Shown here: positions 1-5,651 of the stretch, piece after piece
Position numbering within the stretch: the stretch's first letter is position 1
Layout: every line of letters begins with the position of its first letter
NCBI GenBank assembly: GCA_937868245.1
Contig: CALMMI010000075.1
Location: 1 to 6,973, forward strand
Length of the DNA: 6,973 nucleotides
Direction: 5' to 3'
DNA from: an uncultured Ignavibacteria bacterium
GTDB taxonomy: Bacteria > Bacteroidota > Ignavibacteria > Kapaibacteriales > UBA961
The notes under the pieces: generated by a model
Databases searched by the model: none
What the model saw: the letters and a program-made list of their open reading frames with translations, nothing else
Told to the model about the DNA's origin: nothing
Translations under genes and position numbers: made by a program

Positions 1-2
1 CA

Positions 3-1952
3 AACATTCTTTGTAGTTGGTGTCCACAAACTTATGCCTCATTAGATGAAAGAATACTTATTCTTCGTACTCTCTGTAAACAGTTCCCAGAAAAATCATG
101 GTCATTACTCTTTCCCTTAATTCCTAAGCATTACTCTATTTTAATGCCCAATGTAAAAATGAAATGGCGTGAAAATCTGCGTGACGAATTACAAGTAAAG
201 GAAAGTGAAATTTCCAAGTTTATTGAGGTCATTATAGAGGTTATTATACAGAATAAGGATATACCAATAAAAGAAATGTCAGATCTGATTGGCATATCTG
301 ATAGTAATACCATATCACCAAAACAACGTCAAAGATTACTTAAGCACTTACAAAGTATTGTATCAGCTGAGAGCGATTCAGACAACATACTATGGCACAA
401 GTTACGAGATTTTTTAAATCGTCACCGCATGTTTCCTGATGCATTATGGGCATTACGGAAAGGAGAGCTTCCACAATACCAATTAATATTTGACAAGCTT
501 TCAAATCCAGCATCAGGCTCGCAATTACTATGGCTATTTGACGATTATCATCCGGAGTTATCATCAAACAAGTTTCTAACATCAACCTATGAAAACCAAG
601 AAATATTGATTAAAAAAGAAAGAATCAAAGCAATAAAGCTCATGTTACCTAAAAGAGATGTAAATAAGCTAATTGAAATAGCAAACGGGGTAAAATTGCC
701 ACATGTAATTGCAGAATTATTAACAAAGGAAAGTAAGTGGAACAATTATGAATCAGTTATTGAATTACTCACTGCATTATTGCAAGTGCCACTCACTGAT
801 AATATATTAAGTACTTTGGCAGCATTTCTTGGGACACTGCATAAAAACCAAATTTTTACAATTCTCGAATTGAAAGAGATACTTCGACAAGTCCTTAACA
901 ATGGAATTAAAAATACACAAATTGCTCATTTGTTAGCTGTTGCAAATTTTAGATCATTTGAAATCTGGGATTATATCCATTTGCTTGGCGAAGAAGCAGA
1001 AAATGTATATTGGAAGATCTGTCCAATGTATTTCAATGAAAGTTCAAGTGAAAGTATTGAATTCATTATTAAAAAACTCAAAATTTACTACCGAAATGCA
1101 TCAATTCTTCAATTTGCATATAACCATAGAAAAGTTATATCAACCGAGCGTATAATTGAAATCTTATCAGTTGTTGGTTATATTGATTCTTCTGAACCTC
1201 ATAATTTGGGAATGATGGAGCATTATGTAGGAGAATTATTTGAAGAATTGTATTTACGCTCTGACGGCAACAAGAATGAAATTCAGCAATTGGAAGTGGT
1301 ATTCTTACCTCTTTTTGCAAACTATGATTATATTAAACATTCAAAATATATACAAAGTTCTTTATTAAATAACCCAGAAGTCTTTGTTGATGTTTTAAAA
1401 GCAGTTTACAAGTCAGAAATTGAAGAAGAATCAGAAAACAATGAATTAGAAACCCAAGCAAACAAAGCTGCGCAAGCAGATGTTGGGTACAAGTTGCTAA
1501 AAGGCGTAAGAGGTATTCCTGGTGGAGAAACAACTGGAGAAATACAGTACGATGTTTTGTACAACTGGGTTAATGAAGTTAGGAAAATGTCACTTAAGTA
1601 TCATCGCTTAGGAGTTTGCGATACATATATAGGAGAACTTTTAGCGAAGTATACTGGCTTTAATAAAGCTCCTAAAATTGAAGTATGTAAAATCATTGAT
1701 TCTATAAACTCATCAGCACTAAACAAAGGCTTTACAATTGGCATTATAAATAAAAGGGGTGTTGTTATACGAGGTAAGGGTGGGAATCAAGAAAGGGAGA
1801 TTGTAAATCATTACACACAGTTCGCTTCCGAAATTGGAGGTAGTTATCCTGTTGTTTCCTCTCTCTTATTAGAAATTGCTCAAAGGTATCAAGTAGAAGC
1901 CGAATGGAATGATAATAGAGAAGAATTGGAAGATTTGGAAGGATATATTTAA
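3..1952 (+). CDS. Large alpha-helical protein of unknown function, N-terminus cut off by the window edge
   Basis: The reading frame is open from the first complete codon at position 3, so the ATG at 144 is internal and not the start. At least 649 residues are visible, and the true start lies to the left. The 47 residues before that ATG look coding (CSWCPQTYASLDERILIL, then a Pro/Trp/Leu-rich stretch). The middle is mostly alpha-helical with no clear signal peptide or membrane segment, and suggests a helical-repeat scaffold. The last 150 residues or so (about 1500-1950) carry recognisable blocks: IPGGETTGEIQ, VCDTYIGELLAKY, GIINKRGVVIRGKGGNQERE and a final helix ending IAQRYQVEAEW. From memory, these blocks recur at the C-termini of large uncharacterised bacterial proteins, some over 1,000 residues; I cannot name the family. 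An effector or NTPase domain may lie upstream, which is inference. An antiviral STAND- or SIR2-type protein is possible but unsupported by any visible motif. It is followed by a separately promoted repressor/peptidase unit. Confidence 0.85.
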   Translation, partial: NILCSWCPQTYASLDERILILRTLCKQFPEKSWSLLFPLIPKHYSILMPNVKMKWRENLRDELQVKESEISKFIEVIIEVIIQNKDIPIKEMSDLIGISDSNTISPKQRQRLLKHLQSIVSAESDSDNILWHKLRDFLNRHRMFPDALWALRKGELPQYQLIFDKLSNPASGSQLLWLFDDYHPELSSNKFLTSTYENQEILIKKERIKAIKLMLPKRDVNKLIEIANGVKLPHVIAELLTKESKWNNYESVIELLTALLQVPLTDNILSTLAAFLGTLHKNQIFTILELKEILRQVLNNGIKNTQIAHLLAVANFRSFEIWDYIHLLGEEAENVYWKICPMYFNESSSESIEFIIKKLKIYYRNASILQFAYNHRKVISTERIIEILSVVGYIDSSEPHNLGMMEHYVGELFEELYLRSDGNKNEIQQLEVVFLPLFANYDYIKHSKYIQSSLLNNPEVFVDVLKAVYKSEIEEESENNELETQANKAAQADVGYKLLKGVRGIPGGETTGEIQYDVLYNWVNEVRKMSLKYHRLGVCDTYIGELLAKYTGFNKAPKIEVCKIIDSINSSALNKGFTIGIINKRGVVIRGKGGNQEREIVNHYTQFASEIGGSYPVVSSLLLEIAQRYQVEAEWNDNREELEDLEGYI

Positions 1953-2037
1953 TGTTGTAAAACATAAAGTATAGCACTATAAAATTTCAATAAAGTAATT
2001 CTAAAATGATAAAGAGACATTGAACTCAATAATGATC

Positions 2038-2071
2038 TTTTATCAAAGTTTATATAACTTGATAAAATTTT
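2038..2071 (+). terminator. AT-rich hairpin with T-run, possible terminator of the large upstream gene
   Basis: The arms TTTTATCAAAGTT (2038-2050) and AACTTGATAAAA (2056-2067) pair over 12 bp, with one bulged A and a TATAT loop. TTTT follows at 2068-2071. The position, 86 bp after the stop at 1952 and just before the next promoter, suits transcription termination. The stem has only two G-C pairs, so it is weak for an intrinsic terminator. It could instead be a protein-binding dyad next to the -33 element. Confidence 0.4.
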
Positions 2072-2073
2072 GC

Positions 2074-2104
2074 TTGCATGTAAAATAAGAATCTTGTATC
2101 TTTG
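2074..2104 (+). promoter_or_regulatory. Bacteroides-type promoter for the XRE/ImmA unit
   Basis: A TTG at 2074-2076 lies 20 bases upstream of TATCTTTG at 2097-2104. The latter matches the Bacteroidota -7 consensus TAnnTTTG exactly, and the spacing fits the known -33/-7 arrangement. Transcription would start about 7-10 bp downstream, roughly 45 bp before the ATG at 2157. The -7 element overlaps the palindrome at 2102-2128, so a protein bound there would block the promoter. Confidence 0.65.
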
Positions 2105-2128
2105 TATAGTTTGATTTAAACTATACAA
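2102..2128. promoter_or_regulatory. Perfect 11-bp palindrome, probable operator of the XRE repressor
   Basis: The arms TTGTATAGTTT (2102-2112) and AAACTATACAA (2118-2128) are perfect reverse complements around the 5-base spacer GATTT. The left arm overlaps the last three bases of the -7 element, and the rest covers the expected transcription start. This is the usual placement for an operator used by a dimeric Cro/CI-type repressor in autoregulation, and the XRE gene starts 28 bp further on. The assignment to that repressor is inference. Confidence 0.6.
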
Positions 2129-2156
2129 CTTCAATATCAATTTAAGAAAAATTACT

Positions 2157-2480
2157 ATGGAATCCAATATAACTTTCGGGCAAAAACTAAAGGAACTTAG
2201 GGATAAGAAAAAACTTTCTCTAAGAGATCTTGCCAATCAAGTCGGATTGTCTGCCGGCTATATATCACAGTTGGAAAATAACAAAGTGAATATTTCAGGT
2301 TTGCCGTCGGAAGACAACATAAGCAAGCTTGCACTTGCCCTGGATACAGATGAAACTGATCTTGCACTCCTTGCTGGTAAATTATCTAATGAAATTACGA
2401 ACGGTATCAAAGATGCCCTTTTGAAAGGCGATATAAATAAAGAGCAAGTATTTGAATTCTTATACAGAAAAGGAAAATAG
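2157..2480 (+). CDS. XRE/Cro-CI family HTH transcriptional regulator
   Basis: This is a 107-residue protein with a classical helix-turn-helix at about residues 8-45: FGQKLKELRDKKKLSLRDLA, then QVGLSAGYISQLENN with the typical G-x-S-x-x-Y-I-S recognition segment. The remainder of the XRE domain extends to about residue 68 (ISKLALALDTDETDLALLAG). The short C-terminal tail is helical and could serve for dimerisation or as a cleavage region. The stop at 2480 is 3 bp before the ATG of the ImmA-like peptidase, so the two are almost certainly co-transcribed. In ICEBs1 and related elements an ImmR-type repressor is relieved by proteolysis by the ImmA encoded beside it, and the same logic is inferred here. 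A strong promoter and a palindrome lie directly upstream, which fits autorepression. It could alternatively be one half of a toxin-antitoxin-like pair. Confidence 0.9.
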   Translation: MESNITFGQKLKELRDKKKLSLRDLANQVGLSAGYISQLENNKVNISGLPSEDNISKLALALDTDETDLALLAGKLSNEITNGIKDALLKGDINKEQVFEFLYRKGK

Positions 2481-2483
2481 GAC

Positions 2484-3179
2484 ATGAGAACCTTGTGGAT
2501 GGCTATGGCAGCAATCGAATTTCAAGCGGACGAATTTCGTAAACAATTGATTGAGTATTTAAAGAGTAATGAAGAATATGGTTTCAAGAATGAGTTATAC
2601 TTGGACTTTTTAGTAAGTACCGAGAGACTACATAGCTTTTCTTTTACGGATACAGATGGTATGAGTGAGGAGATATTGGGCAAATATAGTTTTCATAGTA
2701 ATGAAATCACAATCTACAACGGAATCAATCATAAAGGTAGGGAAAACTTTACTGTTGCCCATGAAGTAGGACATTGTGTTTTGCATCGCCCAATACTTTT
2801 ATCTTCTCTCAAATACTATGAAATTGACGCTGAGGAACTTGAACATCCATTTCTACTTCACAGGGATTCAGTTGATCATAAAGGATATCAATCAGCGAAC
2901 AAAGTAATCGCTACATTTGAGTCGCAAGCGAATAAATTCGCCAGGTATTTACTTATGCCACGTAAGCCTTTCACAGCAATCTTCCGTGAACTTATGGGAG
3001 GAGTTGATCTGGGTATTGGTCACTTCAAAGATTTTTCCTACCGTCCAGTAAGAAGAGACATCGACAAGTTAAACGAGATTAATAGAGAACTTGCAAATAT
3101 ATTTGATACATCCGGAACCGCAAGTGCCATTCATCTAAAACAACTTGGATTTATTGACAAGTCACTAAGAATTACCTAA
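2484..3179 (+). CDS. ImmA/IrrE family zinc metallo-endopeptidase
   Basis: This 231-residue protein has the zincin motif HEVGH at residues 93-97 (two zinc-ligand histidines and the catalytic glutamate). The family's second block follows at about 144-160 (FESQANKFARYLLMP), where E146 is the likely third ligand. Family members are intracellular proteases, and the best-known ones (ImmA, IrrE) cleave an HTH repressor. Here the natural substrate would be the XRE protein encoded 3 bp upstream. An AGGA (2471-2474) precedes the ATG at 2484. In-frame ATGs at 2499 and 2505 are alternative starts, since the first few residues (MRTLWMAM) are not typical of a conserved N-terminus. The last 60 residues (KDFSYRPVRRDIDKLNEINR onward) are unassigned and might sense an inducing signal. 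All catalytic residues appear present, so the enzyme is probably active. Confidence 0.92.
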   Translation: MRTLWMAMAAIEFQADEFRKQLIEYLKSNEEYGFKNELYLDFLVSTERLHSFSFTDTDGMSEEILGKYSFHSNEITIYNGINHKGRENFTVAHEVGHCVLHRPILLSSLKYYEIDAEELEHPFLLHRDSVDHKGYQSANKVIATFESQANKFARYLLMPRKPFTAIFRELMGGVDLGIGHFKDFSYRPVRRDIDKLNEINRELANIFDTSGTASAIHLKQLGFIDKSLRIT

Positions 3180-3343
3180 TGTGTTAAAAGTTTGCTTACT
3201 GAACATTCTTATGCATTAGCATTTGAGGAATCTCTGTGCAGCATCATTGAACACTCTAAATAAAACAATTCAATGAGTAATGGCAAATTCCCACTGCTCC
3301 TTCATAAATTTTACTCTATTTGTATATATTAAACTAATCTTAA

Positions 3344-3362
3344 CATTAATATAGCATTAATA
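3344..3362. repeat. Two direct copies of CATTAATA one helical turn apart
   Basis: CATTAATA occurs at 3344-3351 and again at 3355-3362, giving an 11-bp period. It lies in the 286-bp non-coding gap between the ImmA-like gene and the HTH gene. The spacing suits side-by-side binding of a small DNA-binding protein such as an excisionase, but in AT-rich DNA this can arise by chance. Confidence 0.3.
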
Positions 3363-3396
3363 CTTTTACTAATTTAACTTGAAATTTAACAAGTGG

Positions 3397-3416
3397 TTTC
3401 TATTAGTTAATAGAAA
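3397..3416. promoter_or_regulatory. 20-bp palindrome upstream of the excisionase-like operon
   Basis: The arms TTTCTATTA (3397-3405) and TAATAGAAA (3408-3416) are perfect reverse complements with a 2-base GT centre. The site is 50 bp before the ATG at 3466, in the place expected for an operator of the HTH/DUF3987 operon. I could not identify a convincing -33/-7 promoter pair around it. The rest of the 3180-3465 gap holds no gene I can support. Confidence 0.45.
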
Positions 3417-3465
3417 TAGTACCTCCCCCTTTTAATTACCCTTTATTTACAATAAGGAGAAATGT

Positions 3466-3759
3466 ATGAACATGGTTGTAATGGAAAGCGATGATCTTCG
3501 CTTAATGATTAAGAATGTTGTTACCGAAGCACTGGGGAATGTTCCTCCTCCCCAATCTTCACAAGATCTGGAACCCGCAACGGAACTGATGACTCGGAAG
3601 GAGGTCAAAAAGCTTTTCGGTGTAAGTATGCCGACGCTGATTAGTTGGAGCAAGCAGAACATTTTGCCCTGTTTGCATTTTAAGAGGAGTGTCAGGTATA
3701 AACGTTCCGATGTTGAACAATTATTAAAAGCAAAAAATAAAACAGGAGGTGTACGATGA
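3466..3759 (+). CDS. Excisionase-type (MerR-like winged HTH) DNA-binding protein
   Basis: This 97-residue protein has its DNA-binding domain in the second half, at about residues 42-92. It runs MTRKEVKKLFGVSMPTLISW, then KRSVRYKRSDVEQLLK. The order (T-x-x-E-V, V-S-x-x-T-L-x-x-W, then R-Y-x-x-x-D-V) is that of the HTH_17/excisionase family. The N-terminal 40 residues form a predicted helix and a proline-rich linker (PPPQSS). The ATG at 3466 has a good Shine-Dalgarno-like AAGGAGA 5 bp upstream, which fixes the start. It overlaps the next gene by 4 bp. In Bacteroidota mobile elements such a protein usually precedes the DUF3987 gene and acts in excision or in regulating the element. An Xis role is inferred from family and position; it could be a plain regulator. 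A 20-bp palindrome upstream is a candidate target. Confidence 0.85.
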   Translation: MNMVVMESDDLRLMIKNVVTEALGNVPPPQSSQDLEPATELMTRKEVKKLFGVSMPTLISWSKQNILPCLHFKRSVRYKRSDVEQLLKAKNKTGGVR

Positions 3760-4073
3760 ATGAAAATATTCCAAACCAAAATGAAAACTCGGATTCTGAC
3801 CAAACAAAAGCAAATCCAATTAAAAAGACCACTGCAACTAGAATTCCTTGGAAGCCTCATTTTCAGGTAAGCGAAAAAGAACCTTCATGTATTTATTTTC
3901 AGGAGGGCTCTCAGACACATTTTTATGACCTTCAGAAAATTTCTCACTGCGTCTTTACAGTGTCGGATGCTTTTGAATTTACCTTATCAGGAAGAAAGCA
4001 TATAATATCGAACAAAGCTGGTAAATGCTTGCTTGCCGCTCTAAAGGATTGGCATGAAAGAAAGGATAAATGA
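3756..4073 (+). CDS. Small conserved-context hypothetical protein between HTH and DUF3987 genes
   Basis: I do not recognise this 105-residue protein. The first 30 residues or so are polar and probably disordered (rich in Asn, Asp, Lys and Thr). The remainder looks compact and mainly beta-stranded (SCIYFQEGSQTHFYDL, ISHCVFTVSDAFEFTLSG) and ends in a basic helix (LLAALKDWHERKDK). There is no signal peptide, membrane segment or recognisable catalytic motif. The start is well supported: AGGAGGT at 3744-3750 lies 5 bp before the ATG, and the ATG overlaps the upstream stop (ATGA). The end overlaps the DUF3987 start in the same way. Tight coupling on both sides implies it works with the HTH protein and the ATPase, perhaps as an accessory DNA-processing or replication factor; this is inference. 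Confidence 0.8.
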   Translation: MNENIPNQNENSDSDQTKANPIKKTTATRIPWKPHFQVSEKEPSCIYFQEGSQTHFYDLQKISHCVFTVSDAFEFTLSGRKHIISNKAGKCLLAALKDWHERKDK

Positions 4074-5374
4074 TGAGCAAGCAGCCCAAAACGAATATAC
4101 TTCTTAACGATATTGAGAAGGATCTAAACAACCTGACTAAAGATGACAACCCGTTTCCTGTTGAAGTTCTTCCTGAACAATTGCAATCAGTTATCCGTGA
4201 GTATTCACGGATAACTGGTGCTCCTCCCTGTTTCTTGGGAGGAGCTATGCTTGCAGTAGCAGGAGTTGCACTTGGAAATTCAATGCGTCTTTACTATGGT
4301 AATTACAGTGCAAACGGCGTATTGTTTCTGTGTGTAATTGCCCGACGTGGAATGGGAAAATCGCATCCTATTGACTTTATTCTCAAACCTCTTAAAAGAA
4401 TTGATCGAAATTTATGGCAAACATACAGGCATGAACACCTCCAATGGAAACAAAGAATTGCTCAAGACCCCAAGGATAAAGAGGCAGAACCTCTTCAACC
4501 CCCTGTGTTTATTACAACAGACTCCACCCCTGAAGCATTAATCGGATTGCATGAAAACAATACAAGGAGTTTACTTATCCACCGGGATGAATTGAGTGGG
4601 TTAGTTGCAAGTCTTGATCAATATTCCAAAGGAGGTGAATCACAGATGTATCTGCAAATATGGAGCGGGACTACGATCAGTGTTGCACGAAAAGGAAGTG
4701 GTGTCACGCGAATAGATAATCCTCATGTTTCAATCTTAGGAGGAATTCAGCCGGAAATATTACATAAACTTGCTGAAAAAAGTCGAGTTGCAGACGGTTT
4801 CTTAGATCGTTTTCTTTTTTGCTTTCCGAATATATGTGAAGCGCAACCTGAGAATATGCAGGAAGTAAACAATGTTGCATGGGAAGATTGTATTGCAAGG
4901 ATTTCCGAACTACAGCCTTATGTTGATGCAGAAACGCAAGAGAAGCTACCTTTTGTTCTTCGTCTTACACCTGAAGCACAGACTGTACTCTCAGCAAATA
5001 GTGAAATACTAAGAAATTTGATTACTAAAACAAATAATAGTCTCGATGACCCAACAAGCGGCATTGCAGCCAAGCTCAGGATTTCTCAATACCGCTTTGC
5101 CTTAGTTCTGCACATTATAAGTTATGGTTGCAATATTCATAATAACCTCACTGAGGTAGGTGTCGAATTTGCAAGAGGGGCAGTAAAGCTGACAGAATAT
5201 TTTCTCAACTCTGCCCTGAAAGTACATAGCCAATTATCAGAAAAAGTAAAAAAGACATATAACATTCGAAGGGTACATAAACTAATGGACAATGGTAAGA
5301 CAGTCCGTCAAATTGCACAATTACTGGATATCTCCGTAGGTACTGTTTCTAATTATTCTAAGCTAATACCATGA
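4070..5374 (+). CDS. DUF3987-type P-loop ATPase (putative replication helicase) with C-terminal HTH
   Basis: This 434-residue protein has a Walker A of the [AG]-x4-GKS form at residues 91-98 (ARRGMGKS, K97) after a hydrophobic strand. A Walker B follows at 168-174 (SLLIHRDE, D173/E174). Later ATPase-core blocks are visible, such as SILGGIQPEIL and VADGFLDRFLF, whose arginine is a plausible finger. These features match DUF3987 proteins, which in Bacteroidota elements and phages accompany primases and are thought to unwind DNA. The last 40 residues carry a separate resolvase-like HTH (GKTVRQIAQLLDISVGTVSN). This tail suggests sequence-specific DNA binding, possibly to the repeats that begin at its own stop codon. 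The ATG at 4070 overlaps the upstream stop by 4 bp; a second ATG at 4073 is equally possible. The helicase function is family-based inference. Confidence 0.87.
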   Translation: MMSKQPKTNILLNDIEKDLNNLTKDDNPFPVEVLPEQLQSVIREYSRITGAPPCFLGGAMLAVAGVALGNSMRLYYGNYSANGVLFLCVIARRGMGKSHPIDFILKPLKRIDRNLWQTYRHEHLQWKQRIAQDPKDKEAEPLQPPVFITTDSTPEALIGLHENNTRSLLIHRDELSGLVASLDQYSKGGESQMYLQIWSGTTISVARKGSGVTRIDNPHVSILGGIQPEILHKLAEKSRVADGFLDRFLFCFPNICEAQPENMQEVNNVAWEDCIARISELQPYVDAETQEKLPFVLRLTPEAQTVLSANSEILRNLITKTNNSLDDPTSGIAAKLRISQYRFALVLHIISYGCNIHNNLTEVGVEFARGAVKLTEYFLNSALKVHSQLSEKVKKTYNIRRVHKLMDNGKTVRQIAQLLDISVGTVSNYSKLIP

Positions 5375-5621
5375 ACATTGAACAAAACGAAGTAACTCAT
5401 TTTATATAATATAGTTGCGATGTTCATTGTGCTTGAACAAACTTGAACATTATGAACAAAACAGTTAGCAAATGTTCAAATGGTTATAGAAATGAACATA
5501 TCGTAAACAGAATACAAGTATTTGATTTACAATATATTTATATATTATCTTAATACTCAGTGTTCAACCGCATTGAACGCCGCAACTATATTATATAAAA
5601 TAAGTTACTTCATTTTGTTCA
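5372..5621. repeat. Cluster of 11 WTGAACA iteron-like repeats, candidate origin or control region
   Basis: The core TGAAC occurs on the + strand at 5372, 5379, 5434, 5444, 5453, 5493 and 5574. It occurs on the - strand (GTTCA) at 5422, 5474, 5562 and 5617. Every copy is preceded by A or T, and ten of eleven are followed by A, giving the consensus WTGAACA. By chance a 5-mer counted on both strands would be expected about once or less in 250 bp. Three copies sit close together (5434, 5444, 5453) at 9-10 bp steps, near one helical turn. The cluster starts on the stop codon of the DUF3987 gene and ends 31 bp before the primase-like gene. Such clusters are typical of replication-initiator sites, although the repeats here are shorter than classical plasmid iterons. 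An autoregulatory site is an alternative. Confidence 0.65.
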
Positions 5622-5623
5622 AT
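5377..5623. repeat. Long inverted repeat with 63-bp arms flanking a 121-base AT-rich centre
   Basis: Positions 5377-5439 pair with 5561-5623 without any gap (position i pairs with 11000 minus i). Matches total 56 of 63, and the outer 43 bp match at 41 of 43. Mismatches are at 5388, 5398, 5420, 5421, 5427, 5430 and 5432, all outside the TGAAC cores at 5379, 5422 and 5434, whose partners are 5617, 5574 and 5562. The centre (5440-5560) holds four further copies and an AT-rich run (about 5520-5551) that could melt easily. The repeat fills nearly the whole gap between the two putative replication genes. It could be a double-strand origin, a single-strand-initiation structure, or a conjugal-transfer feature; I favour a replication origin. 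Confidence 0.85.
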
Positions 5624-5651
5624 ATTTCACTCGTTGAGAGAGAAATACACT

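Noticed and set aside
144..146. ATG at 144 as the start of the large left-hand gene
   Set aside because: The frame is open back to position 3 and the upstream 47 residues look coding, so this methionine is internal and the gene is truncated by the window.
1970..1981. TATAG-CA-CTATA, resembling the half-sites of the palindrome at 2102-2128
   Set aside because: Only 5-bp arms with different spacing, and no promoter nearby; not enough to call a second operator.
3180..3263. 27 codons open in the same frame right after the ImmA-like stop codon (reads CVKSLLTEHSYALAFEESLC and on to TAA at 3261), suggesting readthrough or a mutated stop
   Set aside because: The protein already ends naturally (HLKQLGFIDKSLRIT), the extension is short, and there is no supporting motif or readthrough context. 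A full-length homolog ending in this sequence would revive the idea.
3244..3276. TCATTGAA and TTCAATGA as an inverted repeat after the ImmA-like gene, considered as terminator
   Set aside because: The 8-bp arms are AT-rich, the loop is 17 bases, and there is no T-run after it; chance is likely in this base composition.
3447..3860. 137-codon open frame on the minus strand
   Set aside because: It lies opposite the HTH gene and the following gene, which have strong ribosome sites and a recognisable domain; its translation has no family features.
5377..5623. Long inverted repeat read as terminal repeats of a tiny transposable element (MITE)
   Set aside because: The arms share functional 7-mers with the centre, no flanking target duplication is visible, and the structure fills the gap between replication-type genes. 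An empty-site relative would be needed to support insertion.
5634..5651. TTG start six codons upstream of the primase-type gene
   Set aside because: TTG is a rare start in this group, and the ATG at 5652 has a purine-rich stretch at suitable distance.
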